11,948 bases of DNA from Dunaliella salina (lineage: Eukaryota; Chlorophyta; Chlorophyceae; Chlamydomonadales; Dunaliellaceae). The notes below the pieces were generated by a model. The model was not told where the DNA came from and ran no database searches. It saw only the letters and a list, made by a program, of their open reading frames with translations. Shown here in pieces: positions 1 through 7,959 of this stretch (the first letter of the stretch is position 1; every line of letters starts with the position of its first letter). Position numbers and translations under genes: made by a program. Where the stretch lies: the NCBI GenBank assembly GCA_002284615.2, contig MU069491.1, positions 140,459 through 152,406 on the forward strand, read 5' to 3'.

Positions 1-119
1 AGAGGAGAGGAGAGCAGCTGTAATTGCCCATTTGCCCACTTGCACGGTGTTGGCTCGCACTTGGCGACTGCTCTGCCCTCTGGAACCCATGCAGCAATGG
101 GACTACCCAGGCAACAAGC

Positions 120-640
120 TGGGGCTGCTGGTAATGCTGCTGTCAAGGTTCGTGCAGGAAACCATTGGTAAGCTGAGGCTGCTCGTGCTGCTCATGCTGC
201 AAGATTAGTGACCATGCTGCACAATCAGTGATCGTGCTGCTATCAAAGTTGATGGCCATATGGATGCATGCATGCTGCAGTCAAGATTGGTAACTGGTGC
301 AGAAATTCATTAGTCAGGAAAACATTGGCAGCTGGGGCTTATCACGCTGAATTATGGTTATTGCTAAATCATGCTTATGCATATATGGTTATATATCGTA
401 GTCATATGTGCTCCCAGGTTGGTGATGTGTGTGTGATACTGATCTTGCACGACAGGCTGCTGCCATGGTTGGTGGCCATGCTGCTTGATTGGTGGCTGTG
501 CTGCTGTCAAGGTTGATGGCTAAGCTGCTGATAAGTGGCCATGATGCTGTCAAGGTTAGTGATTTGTGCAAGGACCCATTGGTCAAGGAAAGTTCTTGGC
601 ATGCTCAGCGATTGGTGCAGGAAACCATTGGCGTGCTCAG
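120..640. repeat. Degenerate GCTG-rich repeat region
   Basis: Imperfect short motifs recur without a fixed period. TGCTGCTGTCAAGGTT occurs at 135-150 and 499-514, with variants at 235-250, 273-288 and 543-557. GTGCAGGAAACCATTGG occurs at 152-168 and again at 615-631. GGCCATGCTGC-like words lie between them. The short open frames across this stretch are by-products of the repeats and resemble no protein. The relic at 342-453 interrupts the array. It could be a decayed minisatellite or part of a larger dispersed repeat. Confidence 0.6.
342..453 (-). mobile_element. LINE-A ORF1 fragment (solo copy)
   Basis: Bases 402-453 match 6496-6547 with only four differences, and 342-370 match 4120-4148. 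On the minus strand the first block reads VVQDQYHTHITNLGAHM, against IVQDQCHTRITNLGPHM in the other copy. All four base differences change the amino acid, as expected for copies that are not under selection. The second block reads an AIT-IQRD motif shared with 4120-4150. This copy carries both blocks in order without the 2.3-kb LINE-B, so it serves as the uninterrupted reference for the nested insertion at 4194-6491. Confidence 0.65.
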
Positions 641-659
641 AAAACAGTTTGGCAGCCCT

Positions 660-1200
660 AGAAATATTGACCATGGTGTCAAGAGACAAACAAACAAATG
701 TTTTTTTCCCTGATGTTCGTGCATGCTCATGTTGCTGCTCCTTGAAGCAGAGTATAGTGTCAGGCTGAGAAACTGACGCAGCCAAAACGGTGTCTGCCAA
801 CCGACTCAACTAACTTGCAGCAGATTCTCGTTGCAGCACACTCTGGGTGTGACAATAGCCCACCAGATTTCATTTTTTGGAAGTTTCTTGGCAGTTCACC
901 AACCCAGATTGGGCAGAGTCATGTACGCTGACGTCATGTCGACATTCCTCCCCGCACATACAGCTAAATTGCTTTTATCTTATGATTGCAGCAGAGTTGT
1001 GCATTTTCAGGTGCAGTGGATCCTAGTGCAGAACCAATAGGAGAAGCGTGGATAGACAATGTCCAGCAGTCTTCCTGAACACGGTCAGCAGACCCAAGGC
1101 CTTGTTTTTGATGCCAACAAAGATCTGCCATTGCTTATATACAAGAGACAAAATGCTGGAAACTCCATTAGGCTCAGGGGAAGTGAAGCAAAAGCTCATG
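660..1200. other. Stretch with no recognised gene
   Basis: I see no conserved protein motif on either strand. Several pyrimidine-CAG words (for example near 1007 and 888) could act as splice acceptors, so this may be intronic DNA upstream of the exon at 1516. No ketosynthase sequence (active-site Cys or the two His motifs) is found here. Confidence 0.4.
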
Positions 1201-1205
1201 TTGTG

Positions 1206-1295
1206 CATCTAATCCTATCTAATCTAATCTAATCCAATCCCATCTAATATTATGTAGTGTAATAAAATGTAATTCACTCATCTAACCTAATCTAG
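1206..1295. repeat. Imperfect CTAAT pentanucleotide microsatellite
   Basis: CTAAT and close variants (CTAATC, CCAATCC, CTAACC) recur from CTAATCCTATC at about 1209 to CTAATCTAG at about 1294, with an interruption at 1244-1280. The unit is not a standard telomere repeat and no coding potential is seen. Confidence 0.6.
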
Positions 1296-1515
1296 TTTCG
1301 TATCTTGCATCATGGGTCCTGGTACGCCCCTGATCTGCATGATTCCTGCACCATCATGACATTTTGATAAGGGACAGAAAAGCCCCACATTTACTTGCTG
1401 CATGCATCAAGGACGCTCAAGTTTGTGTTTCAGACCCTGAACCCTACCAAAACCAAAAGGTTTGCACCACAAATGAGTGCCTGGCTTGACATTGGTTTCT
1501 GAACATGCCTCGCAG

Positions 1516-2658
1516 GATGGCGTCGGGGCCACAGGTGTGAGTGCCTTTGCGTTCCAAGGCACAAACGCGCACGCCCTGCTCCTTCCACCCACTCTCACGC
1601 CACCAGCCACCTCCCCCAGCCATACGTCAAACCCAGCTTTGACAGTGCCATCAAATCCACCATCAAAGACAGCCCGTGGCCCTGCTCTGGCCGCACCAAG
1701 CGTGAAACAGCTGTTCTGGCAACGTTTCCGTGTGTGGGCCACACCACCGGCATCTGTGCTGGTCAGTGACGCGCGCTTAGCTGGCAGCTTTGCTGCTGGA
1801 AAGCCTGCCACCTTTGTGGCACAGCTAGGGGGCCAGCCATCCTTGGCCTGTCTATGGCAGAACGTGCTGGGGGGCACCGCCATCGCGCCAACGGCATTCC
1901 TGCTGGAGTTTGCTAGCGCTGCGCTAGCCGCACTCCTGCACAACCCGCTCGCCGTCACTACAGTAACAGCGGCAGGCCCCTCAGCGGCCCTGGCAGAAAT
2001 GGTGCTGCCTGCGCCGTGTGTGCTGCCGTTCCAGGCTGCAGCCATGGAGCTGCTCTGCGTGTGGGGGCCTGCTGGGCAGATGGAGGTGTGCTCACCCGCC
2101 CCAAGGGCAGCCGTGCACTTGCGCGTCCAAGCAACCACTTTGTCTCCTGGCGCCAGCAGCAAGGTGGGCACACAAGGGGCAGCAGCCTCGGCAGCAATGC
2201 TGATGCTGACAAGCCTCGTGGCTGCCGCTTGTGTCGCCAAGGACACTGGTATTCACCCAGACAGCGGACCCAAAATCCCAGGCGATGGCATGCCCACACA
2301 TGCAAGCAGCCTGGCAGGAGAGGACCCCTTGCTGAGCCTCGCAAGCTGCTCACATGCAGCTGACAGCTTAGGCTTAGTCTCTGCCTCCATNGATGCCGNC
2401 AGCCTNGTGGAGCATGGTCGCGCAGGGTACTGTTGCATCCAGGACAGTGGGGTGGACGGGCGGCTAGTGGAGGCGCTGGAGTTTGAGGGAGCCCTCCAAG
2501 CTGGAGCCATCGCGCGCCACATCCAANGGNAGCAGGAGCAGGAGGGGGCAGGTGGCNCTGGCAACACCGGGGGAGTGCTGAGCAGCGTGGGGCTCTACTT
2601 GCCTCCCGCTTCAATTGCCACAGCGGGGCACGACGGAGGTCGCAAACAAACAAAGCAG
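1516..2658 (+). CDS. Type I polyketide synthase exon: KS end, linker, dehydratase domain
   Basis: The exon opens after the acceptor CCTCGCAG at 1508-1515, in phase 0. Its first residues, GVSAFAFQGTNAHALL, are the C-terminal NAH region of a ketosynthase. A Pro/Ser/Thr-rich linker of about 60 residues follows, then a hot-dog dehydratase fold. The first DH catalytic motif, normally HxxxGxxxxP, reads NVLGGTAIAP at 1861-1890. A DH-like strand region follows at about 1990-2150. A second motif, EGALQAGA from 2485, stands where DAxxQ is expected. A DH-end-like segment, VLSSVGLYLPP, lies at about 2572-2604. No acyltransferase separates KS and DH. The 3' boundary is uncertain, with possible donors after 2638 (GGAG/GT) and 2658 (GCAG/GT). 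The frame runs on to a TGA at 2890, but its Gly-rich tail shows no domain and overlaps retrotransposon sequence. Upstream KS exons are not in the window. It is either an expressed exon with a catalytically dead DH or a pseudogene piece. Confidence 0.75.
2391..2557. other. Cluster of six ambiguous bases
   Basis: N stands at 2391, 2399, 2406, 2527, 2530 and 2557, all within the DH exon. Only one other N occurs in the window, inside the (TA)n tract at 4511. Isolated Ns suggest unresolved consensus calls, either from allelic or paralogous reads or from poor coverage. The reading frame stays open through them. Confidence 0.9.
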
Positions 2659-2929
2659 GTTGCTGCTGCTGGTGGCATGCACACAGGCAGACAGATGGGT
2701 GGTCACAGGAACAGTGGAGGTGCATCCCAAGGGGTGAGGGTGGGCATGGAAGGAGGGCATGGCGTGCACAGGGCAGAGCAGGTGGGATACCACGTAACCT
2801 CAGGACCTGTACCCCTTTCTGGTGCAGCAGAACTAGAGATCTCAGAAGCAGGCGCCGCTGGTGCAGGAGGGGCAGAGCGTGCAGCTGATTGAGGGCTGTG
2901 GGCTTTTCACCTGAAGGCCAGTAAGTGGA

Positions 2930-3255
2930 GTCAGGAGAATGGGCTCGGTTGAGGTCATGAGTTTGGTAGCTACCATCCTTCTGGCAATGTTTTATTGGCA
3001 TTGGACTTGGGTGGTTTGTCTGGTAATGGCAATGCTTTGCTTGACACATAGAATCGTGCCAGAGTGGATAGTCTTGTAGAATATGGTCAGGCCATCATGG
3101 CGTTGTGATTCCTCAAGTAATTTCAGTTTCTGTGAGAGTATGTCTGGGTCATGATGGTTGATAAGGTCATATACCATCCTCCTTACTTTTAAAAAGACTG
3201 GGACATTCATGGTAATTATTTTGAGGTGGTTATGTATGCTGGAGACCTGTGTGGT
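2930..3255 (-). pseudogene. LINE-A ORF2 endonuclease N-terminus (relic)
   Basis: The translation contains LKIITMNV, then DLINHHDPDIL followed by QKLKLLEE. This matches the opening of apurinic-type LINE endonucleases (LKIxTxNV ... HDPDILxxQExKL). Such enzymes nick the target DNA for target-primed reverse transcription. The metal-binding Glu of the QExK motif is not seen (QKLK). Past a stop at 2992 the same frame gives RRMVATKLMTSTEPILL, which looks like the next endonuclease strand. A further frame, beginning YWPSGEK, may extend the domain to about 2830. Stops and frame changes make it non-functional. Confidence 0.6.
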
Positions 3256-3514
3256 CGTTTGCCTATGCATTTGATTGTGTGTTTTGCTGTTGAGGAACTG
3301 CAGCTGGGCTGAATTGATGGTTCCTTACGTGTTGTCGGGAGGGAGGAGCTAGGTTGTTAGAAGATGCTTTCTCTATAGTGCCTGGTAAGAATGATACTTG
3401 CATATGCTCTTGGGATGAGTCAATTTTGATGATGCCGTTTTTGTAACTGAAAGTGCTCGCATATCGAGTGGGAAAGAGCTGTTAGCTAAATGAAGGTCAG
3501 ACTGTGGATGGAGG
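3256..3514 (-). other. ORF1-ORF2 junction region of LINE-A
   Basis: This lies between the ORF1-like piece and the endonuclease relic, on the same strand. Fragments of coding sense remain but no frame is open. I recognise no motif. Confidence 0.35.
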
Positions 3515-3775
3515 TTAGTCCAAACGCTGCCTTTTGTAAAGATATGATTTTACCTTGCAGGCTGATCCAGTCGTTACAGTGAGCAATTTTTTAGGATTAT
3601 TGTTATGTGAGTCTAGAAATTGTGAGTCTATTGCTACGTGCCCTTGAAGCATCATATGGTTAGTGGTTGTAGTTAAAATGACTGCATCCTTGTATGCAGC
3701 AGTTTGGAAGATATCTTCCACCAGTTCCATAGGAATCTGACCAGGTTGGTTTGGCTGCGGTATTGGAGCATATAC
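3515..3775 (-). pseudogene. LINE-A ORF1 C-terminal part (relic)
   Basis: A 71-codon minus-strand frame starts at ATG 3730 (MELVEDIFQTAAYKDA). It extends upstream in frame to about 3775 through a Pro-rich stretch (PIPQPNQPGQIP). Near 3555 a frame change leads to DWISLQGKIISLQKAAFGL, which looks like the natural continuation. No named domain is recognised. Assignment to ORF1 rests on its position between the 3881-4193 ORF1 piece and the endonuclease, on the same strand. Confidence 0.45.
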
Positions 3776-3880
3776 TTCATGTCTTGGTTCAAAGGGATTT
3801 TACTTAGGTAATGGTTGACAACCATGGCGTTTGAAATTGCCCATTCCAGCGGAGTAATAGCAATTTAAGGAGATGCATCT

Positions 3881-4193
3881 TTAAAGGTTGTGACTGAGGA
3901 GAGTTTTGTTCATTCTTTTGATGTGGGATAGGACATCATGTCCAGAAATGACATGCCCTTCTAGTGCCATGTTAAAAGAGTGGGCTAAGCAGAATGCTTT
4001 CTCTTGTTTCTCCATGTATGGAGGATTAGAGTATGCAAAAGTCCTCTCTGGCATCCTCGTCAGCAATGCTGAGCTTGAAAGCTGTGAAGGGCTATTGAAT
4101 GCTGGATGATTTTAAGTTGTCACGCTGAATTGTGGTTATTGATGAATCCTGGTCATGCAGTCAGTTAGTTAGTAACTCTTTGTCATAATGTGG
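3881..4193 (-). pseudogene. LINE-A ORF1 middle part (relic)
   Basis: Reading leftwards from 4193, the piece begins inside the CCACAT-ATGAC block shared with 342-453 and 6490-6547. It passes the shared AIT-IQRD-like block (SITTIQRDN) at about 4120-4150, then shifts frame. It continues as a 61-codon frame (MPERTFAYSNPPYMEKQEKA...) ending at 3881. No known domain is recognised. The abrupt right edge at 4193 is one copy of the duplicated target site of LINE-B. Confidence 0.55.
4179..4193. repeat. Left target-site duplication of LINE-B
   Basis: TTTGTCATAATGTGG here matches TTTGTCATATGTGG at 6492-6505 apart from one extra A. Outside the pair, both flanks match the single ORF1 copy at 342-453. Inside, they do not. 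Confidence 0.7.
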
Positions 4194-4202
4194 GCAACAA
4201 GA

Positions 4203-4465
4203 ATCACCCCCAAAGCCTGGAAAAAGAGTGATACCGTTCTTATCTTCGAAGATAAAGGCCGTGAGACGGACATCACGTCCTACTAACCTATTGGCTTGGC
4301 CAACACCCTCTATAAATTATGGACGCGCCTGGTCACAACCACACTCTATGAATACGCAGAGAGCCACTCCCTCCTCAGATCTATGCAAGCAGTTTTCCGT
4401 AAACATAAAGACACCATACACCAACTTCAAAACCTAATCATGACCCTAGAGGATTCCAAACTCTT

Positions 4466-4510
<45 letters not shown>

Positions 4511-4511
4511 N

Positions 4512-4578
<67 letters not shown>

Positions 4579-5448
4579 CTCTTATTCTAGATTTTACCTC
4601 TACATTCATACAACAGACATGACAAGCTACTCTGGATCATGTATGACCTTGGCTTCCCAACAGATGCCATTGACACAGTCAAGAATTTATACCAAGAAGC
4701 CCACACCAGAGTCCGTCTCGCTACTGGTCAGTATTCCAAAGACATCCCCAAAGAAAGGGGGACCATCCAAGGGGACACCCTCTCCCCCTTCCTCTTCCTC
4801 ATATACATGGAACCTCTGCTGCGCTGGCTCCATGCTGGCGGGCGAGGCTATGAATATGAATGCCTTAACAAAAACCCCCAGACTCTCGAACAGAAAATCC
4901 AGAACAAAATCAGCAGTGGGGCATTCGCAGATGACCTCATCTGCCTCACAGGCACGTTTGCTAACCAAAAAAAAAGGTCTACGCTTGCCCTTGGGTTGCG
5001 TGTATTAAGGAATAACTATGCTAACCTAGGTATTCAAGCCAAGAAATTAAGCCTCTATGCTGATTGGGTTCACCTCATCATCCCTGGTCCAAAAGCAATG
5101 GTGACTTGCAACCTTCTTAGCCAACAAACAATGCAAATCAGGGGTAACACGTCCATTGCACATTTTTCTCAACATTAACTTAAAGACAGGATACTAGTCC
5201 AGGGCAAGCCAGCCCAATTCATCGGCCCCGGGGAGCCATTTACTTAGCTTGGCGTTGAAATCACCATGACATTAGACTGGAAACCCCAGCTTGACAAAAT
5301 GGAGAAAAAGCTCACCAAAAAATTGTCAAGCCTGGCCTGCTCTTTTGCCACACCCAGGCAAACAATGGATATAATTCACACAGCCATCATTCCCAGCATT
5401 GCCTATGCTTTTCCAGTGACACCCTGCCCCGAGAAGAACTGGTTTTAG
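4203..5448 (+). pseudogene. LINE-B reverse transcriptase (broken)
   Basis: This was the RNA-dependent DNA polymerase of the LINE. The fingers begin with ITSY-stop-PIGLANTLYKLW, where a TAA at 4284 replaces the usual Arg of YRPI, followed by VFRKHKDTIHQ. A (TA)n tract then interrupts the frame. Motif A survives as LILDFTSTF at about 4585-4611. A frame change gives KLLWIMYDLGFPTDAI. Motif B is RGTIQGDTLSPFLF at about 4756-4797, and motif C is FADD (AFADDLICLTG) at about 4921-4953, the metal-binding catalytic pair. The thumb includes YLGVxIT-like sequence (stop-LGVEITMTLDWKPQ) at 5245-5290. Stops at 5176 and 5245 lie in the same frame. The motif spacing is that of LINE-type enzymes, not of retroviral or group II intron ones. 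Confidence 0.85.
4472..4575. repeat. (TA)n microsatellite inside the LINE-B polymerase
   Basis: About 104 bases of uninterrupted alternating A and T, with one ambiguous base at 4511. It sits between the HQLQNLIMTLEDSKLFNK segment and polymerase motif A, so it expanded within, or was inserted into, former coding sequence. The long Tyr-Ile repeat frames read from it on both strands are artefacts. Confidence 0.95.
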
Positions 5449-5857
5449 GCAATACCTCTGTATCAACAACAGCGACCTTGACATCTCCTATCAAGGCGCT
5501 CCTTACCTCCTCTCCAGAATCACACCCATAATAAAAGTCCTCTCAATGCCAATGCAACCCACCCTCAAAAACCTGGCCTGTCACTGCACTTATGCCCTTA
5601 TGGAAATAGGCATAAACAGTCTCTCAGCCCTGCCGACTGATAACCTCACACATATTATTGACGGGAACAAACTCAAATTCCTGTTTGGCCGAAAAGTCAA
5701 GACAAAACATATTACAGCCCTGAATAAACTCTCCCATACCCTCAACACCCCCACTCTGGCTGAGGACAGACCTGACCTCATCAATGCAATCATGTACAAC
5801 CAAGACAGCTCTCCCAATAAAACCCATGAATCATGCTGCATAAATAAATATATATGC
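5447..5857 (+). pseudogene. LINE-B ORF2 post-polymerase segment
   Basis: After a frame change near 5447 the coding sense resumes (RQYLCINNSDLDISYQG...) and stays open to a TGA at 5858. This corresponds to the weakly conserved region between thumb and C-terminal Cys domain in LINE ORF2. No catalytic motif is recognised. Confidence 0.6.
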
Positions 5858-6487
5858 TGAAATGATGAAAACTGAGCATACACCAACAGGATGGAACTGG
5901 TCAAAGCTCCATCCAAGCTATGCTGACCCAGATGCCCTCAACTCCAACACAAACAATGGGAGTCATGTGGATGCCCATGTCCTCCAGGATCCAGTCAGCA
6001 ACTTTAAGAGTTAAGAGAGTACTGGATTGTCTGGGCACCAAGTCTGTACCTTGGATACTTATGTGTTAATTTATAGGCTGCTTGGATACGTATTGTTTGT
6101 CAAATGGGAGGCATTCTAGTTTATTGAAACCTGGCATGTGGGCATGCATGGGATTCAGGCCAGTTATTGAGAATTTGTTGTGCACATTGGATTAGACTTT
6201 GTGATAATTATTTTCAATTGTCTGGATTTGACATCACCTATTCTCGGCATTGTAAACTGAGCAGATGATGGAGTAGTCTCTCACTGCCCTGAGAGGGGCA
6301 TAGGGGAGCAGGCCTGGCAACCATGTACCAAAGCTGAGCATGTCTTGTATGTGGAGAAGAAATGCTGTGCTCCATCTTCCGGGAGTGCACCAATAATCCC
6401 AGCAACCCTGTGTCACTAGCATCTCTTCCCATCAGCTCGGGTGAACTTGCCCTTTTTCTGGATGGTTGTAGCCAGCTCTGGACGTTA
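5858..6487 (+). pseudogene. LINE-B ORF2 C-terminus with Cys motif (relic)
   Basis: Coding sense reappears in pieces (LHPSYADPDALNSNTNNG at about 5906) and ends with ACLVCGEEMLCSIFRECTNN at about 6338-6400. The latter resembles the CxxC...H...C zinc knuckle that closes many LINE ORF2 proteins, here without a clear His. An open stretch (LASLPISSGELALFLDGC) follows, up to the target-site copy. Many stops interrupt 5900-6330. Confidence 0.5.
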
Positions 6488-6489
6488 AA

Positions 6490-6802
6490 TATTTGTCATA
6501 TGTGGTCCCAGGTTGGTGATGCGTGTGTGACACTGATCTTGCACGATAAAGTCCACTGGCCTGCTCTTGAGCGAATCTATAAGTTTACATACAAGTGCTT
6601 TTGAACTTTTTGATGGCACAAACATGATGATGACAGCGACAGAGAAACGCTTTGCAGTTGCGCTGGCTGGCGCATGAGCTAAGAGAGGCACACATGTTTC
6701 TGTTACTTCTAGTGAGTGTATACACCTTGGGTTAGTTAGAGAGTTATAAGCCGTTGAATAATGACAATGCTTCAACAAAACTGGGGCTGCCTTAGATGTC
6801 AA
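6490..6802 (-). pseudogene. LINE-A ORF1 N-terminal part (relic)
   Basis: A minus-strand frame of about 105 codons stays open to the junction. It contains VTETCVPLLAHAPASATAKR, then a hydrophobic run (FSVAVIIMFVPS) and KLIDSLKSRPVDFIVQDQ, ending in NLGPHMT where LINE-B is inserted. The last part matches 402-453 at both DNA and protein level. I do not recognise the domain. Its place upstream of the 3881-4193 piece comes from the colinear copy at 342-453. The start codon may be lost or lie elsewhere. Confidence 0.5.
6492..6505. repeat. Right target-site duplication of LINE-B
   Basis: TTTGTCATATGTGG, partner of 4179-4193. The sequence to its right (TCCCAGGTTGGTGATG) continues exactly as in the uninterrupted copy at 402-453. 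Confidence 0.7.
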
Positions 6803-7763
6803 GCTATGCGCTCAGCATGACCGGGCGTCGAGCAATCCTGATGAACACTGGAACTACTTTGCATATGCACCCCCTTGTCAGATTTTCAAAAGTTGGAAAC
6901 ATCAAACAACACTGAACCAACAATAGACCTCCAGACAATGAGATAAACCTGGACAACCTTATGATCGAAGGCAAACTCCATGGCCCTGAACTACTGCCCT
7001 TTTGCAAGAGTGTTGCTTCTTGACGTCCGACCTACCAAACACATCTCATGAGGTCAAGTTGCAATGCATATGCCCGTGGTTACAACTTCTTTTCTTTCCT
7101 TTGCAAGATCATGCTGGAAGCATACAAAGCAACCAAAAGGGCACTACACTGTATGATACTTAGAATACACACCTTTTCCTGTAAATGATCTGGTATTCAT
7201 GCCTCTTCCTGCTCCTGTTTGATGCCTTTCTTCATCTCGGCCTTCATGTGTTTTCCTGTTCCTGTTTTGGAACGATTGATTACCACTGTTGAAGCCTCTC
7301 GTTACCTGTCAACTGTGAATTATTGATTTGCATCTCTTATCTCCTGTGAGTTCTTCCCAAACTCTTCATCTCTTTATTTATCTCTTTGTCTGTATCTACG
7401 GTGAATGACTCTATTCTAAGAATCAAGACAAAAAACCAAGGTGAAAAGCAAGGTGTAACTTATTGTTGAACAACAATCAAACGACCCCAAACATTTGAAA
7501 GCACCAACGCAAATCCTGAGGTAACAATGGAGTCTGTCAGCCAAAAAGGCCACATTCATTGAGAAGACCTTGCAAGCCAGTGAGGGTCTCCACAGAATCA
7601 TTTTCATTTGTAACAATGCAGAAAATTGATGCAGCAGGAACAACAACAGAGCAGACTTCTCACATTATACCAGTGAGCAGTTGATAAACAGAAGAAAATG
7701 AGAGTGCTTATTGTATGGCCACAAATTCCTGACAGGACCTGAAGGGGGTTTCCATTTAGCAAT
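6803..7763. other. Non-coding stretch: LINE-A edge and 3' flank of the thioesterase-like gene
   Basis: No conserved protein is seen on either strand. For the minus-strand gene ending at 7764, two candidate polyadenylation signals lie downstream: AATAAA on the minus strand at 7378-7373, and TGTAA, the form used by many green algae, at 7084-7080. Neither is confirmed. A pyrimidine-rich run with repeated TTCCTG words occupies about 7165-7265. Confidence 0.4.
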
Positions 7764-7959
7764 TCAAGCAATTCCACCATCAGCATGCTGCCTCAAAAAT
7801 ACACCAATGCTCTCAGCTGTGGTGGTAGAGATCACTCCCATAGTAGCATTTCCATCCAAAATGCTCAGCATCTTGCCCAACAAAATATCGTCTCCATTTT
7901 GAAGGGCTACCAGAGCTGGCACTTTTGTGGACCTCTGGGGCATGTAGGCATTCACAAGG
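7764..7959 (-). CDS. Exon h of TE-like gene: last coding exon
   Basis: Opens after an excellent polypyrimidine acceptor (TTTTCTTGCTTTCGCAG), with one base completing the phase 2 codon, then 64 codons and TGA at 7766-7764. NAYMPQRSTKVPALVALQNG and DDILLG fit the late strand of a thioesterase. The tail (STTTAESIGVFLRQHADGG) lacks the usual GDHF-type motif, so either the His is displaced, the true C-terminus lies in an exon I did not find, or the domain is degenerate. Confidence 0.7.

Larger units (their letters stand above)
4194..6491 (+). mobile_element. LINE-B, 5'-truncated non-LTR retrotransposon nested in LINE-A
   Basis: It begins in the segment before the reverse transcriptase (AWKKSDTVLIFEDKGRE) and runs through the polymerase domain to a C-terminal Cys motif. 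It ends at TTAAATA next to the second target duplication. It has no long poly-A tail. A start inside ORF2 is the usual 5' truncation left by incomplete target-primed reverse transcription. In-frame stops at 4284, 5176 and 5245, a frameshift near 5447, further stops after 5857 and a (TA)n expansion make it inactive. Confidence 0.8.
2830..6802 (-). mobile_element. LINE-A, degenerate non-LTR retrotransposon interrupted by LINE-B
   Basis: Minus-strand protein pieces lie in the order expected of a two-ORF LINE. An ORF1-like part is at 6802-6490, it continues at 4193-3881 and about 3770-3515, and an endonuclease start lies at about 3240-2930. The two ORF1 parts are contiguous in the uninterrupted copy at 342-453, so LINE-B (4194-6491) landed inside LINE-A. 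Frameshifts and stops break every reading frame. The reverse transcriptase and 3' end of LINE-A are absent: to the left the element gives way to the PKS exon somewhere between about 2660 and 2930. The 5' limit beyond 6802 is unknown. Confidence 0.65.

Noticed and set aside
1206..1295. Telomere-like array
   Set aside because: CTAAT units differ from known plant and algal telomere repeats (CCCTAAA or CCCTAAAA type) and are imperfect.
1431..1498. Possible upstream KS exon (LNPTKTKRFAPQ...)
   Set aside because: The word LNP recalls the KS C-terminal region, but joining it to the exon at 1516 would need an intron of under 30 bases, and nothing else matches.
1407..2246. Minus-strand open frame of 279 codons
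   Set aside because: Antisense shadow of the KS-DH exon, Ala-rich and without motifs.
2838..2917. Possible small PKS exon before a GTAAGT donor at 2918
   Set aside because: All three frames contain a stop before the donor, and the minus strand reads better as LINE endonuclease.
1958..3049. Minus-strand open frame of 363 codons
   Set aside because: It is antisense to the PKS exon, has a biased His/Pro/Leu/Cys composition and no domain. It is open because the GC-rich plus strand leaves few stops. Only its first part (about 3049-2830) may contain LINE endonuclease fragments.
4427..4622. Tyr-Ile repeat proteins on both strands
   Set aside because: Translation of the (TA)n tract only.
2930..6491. 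Single LINE with 5' inversion (twin priming)
   Set aside because: It would explain opposite strands, but the ORF1 pieces continue on both sides of LINE-B and a target-site duplication brackets LINE-B, so a nested insertion fits better.
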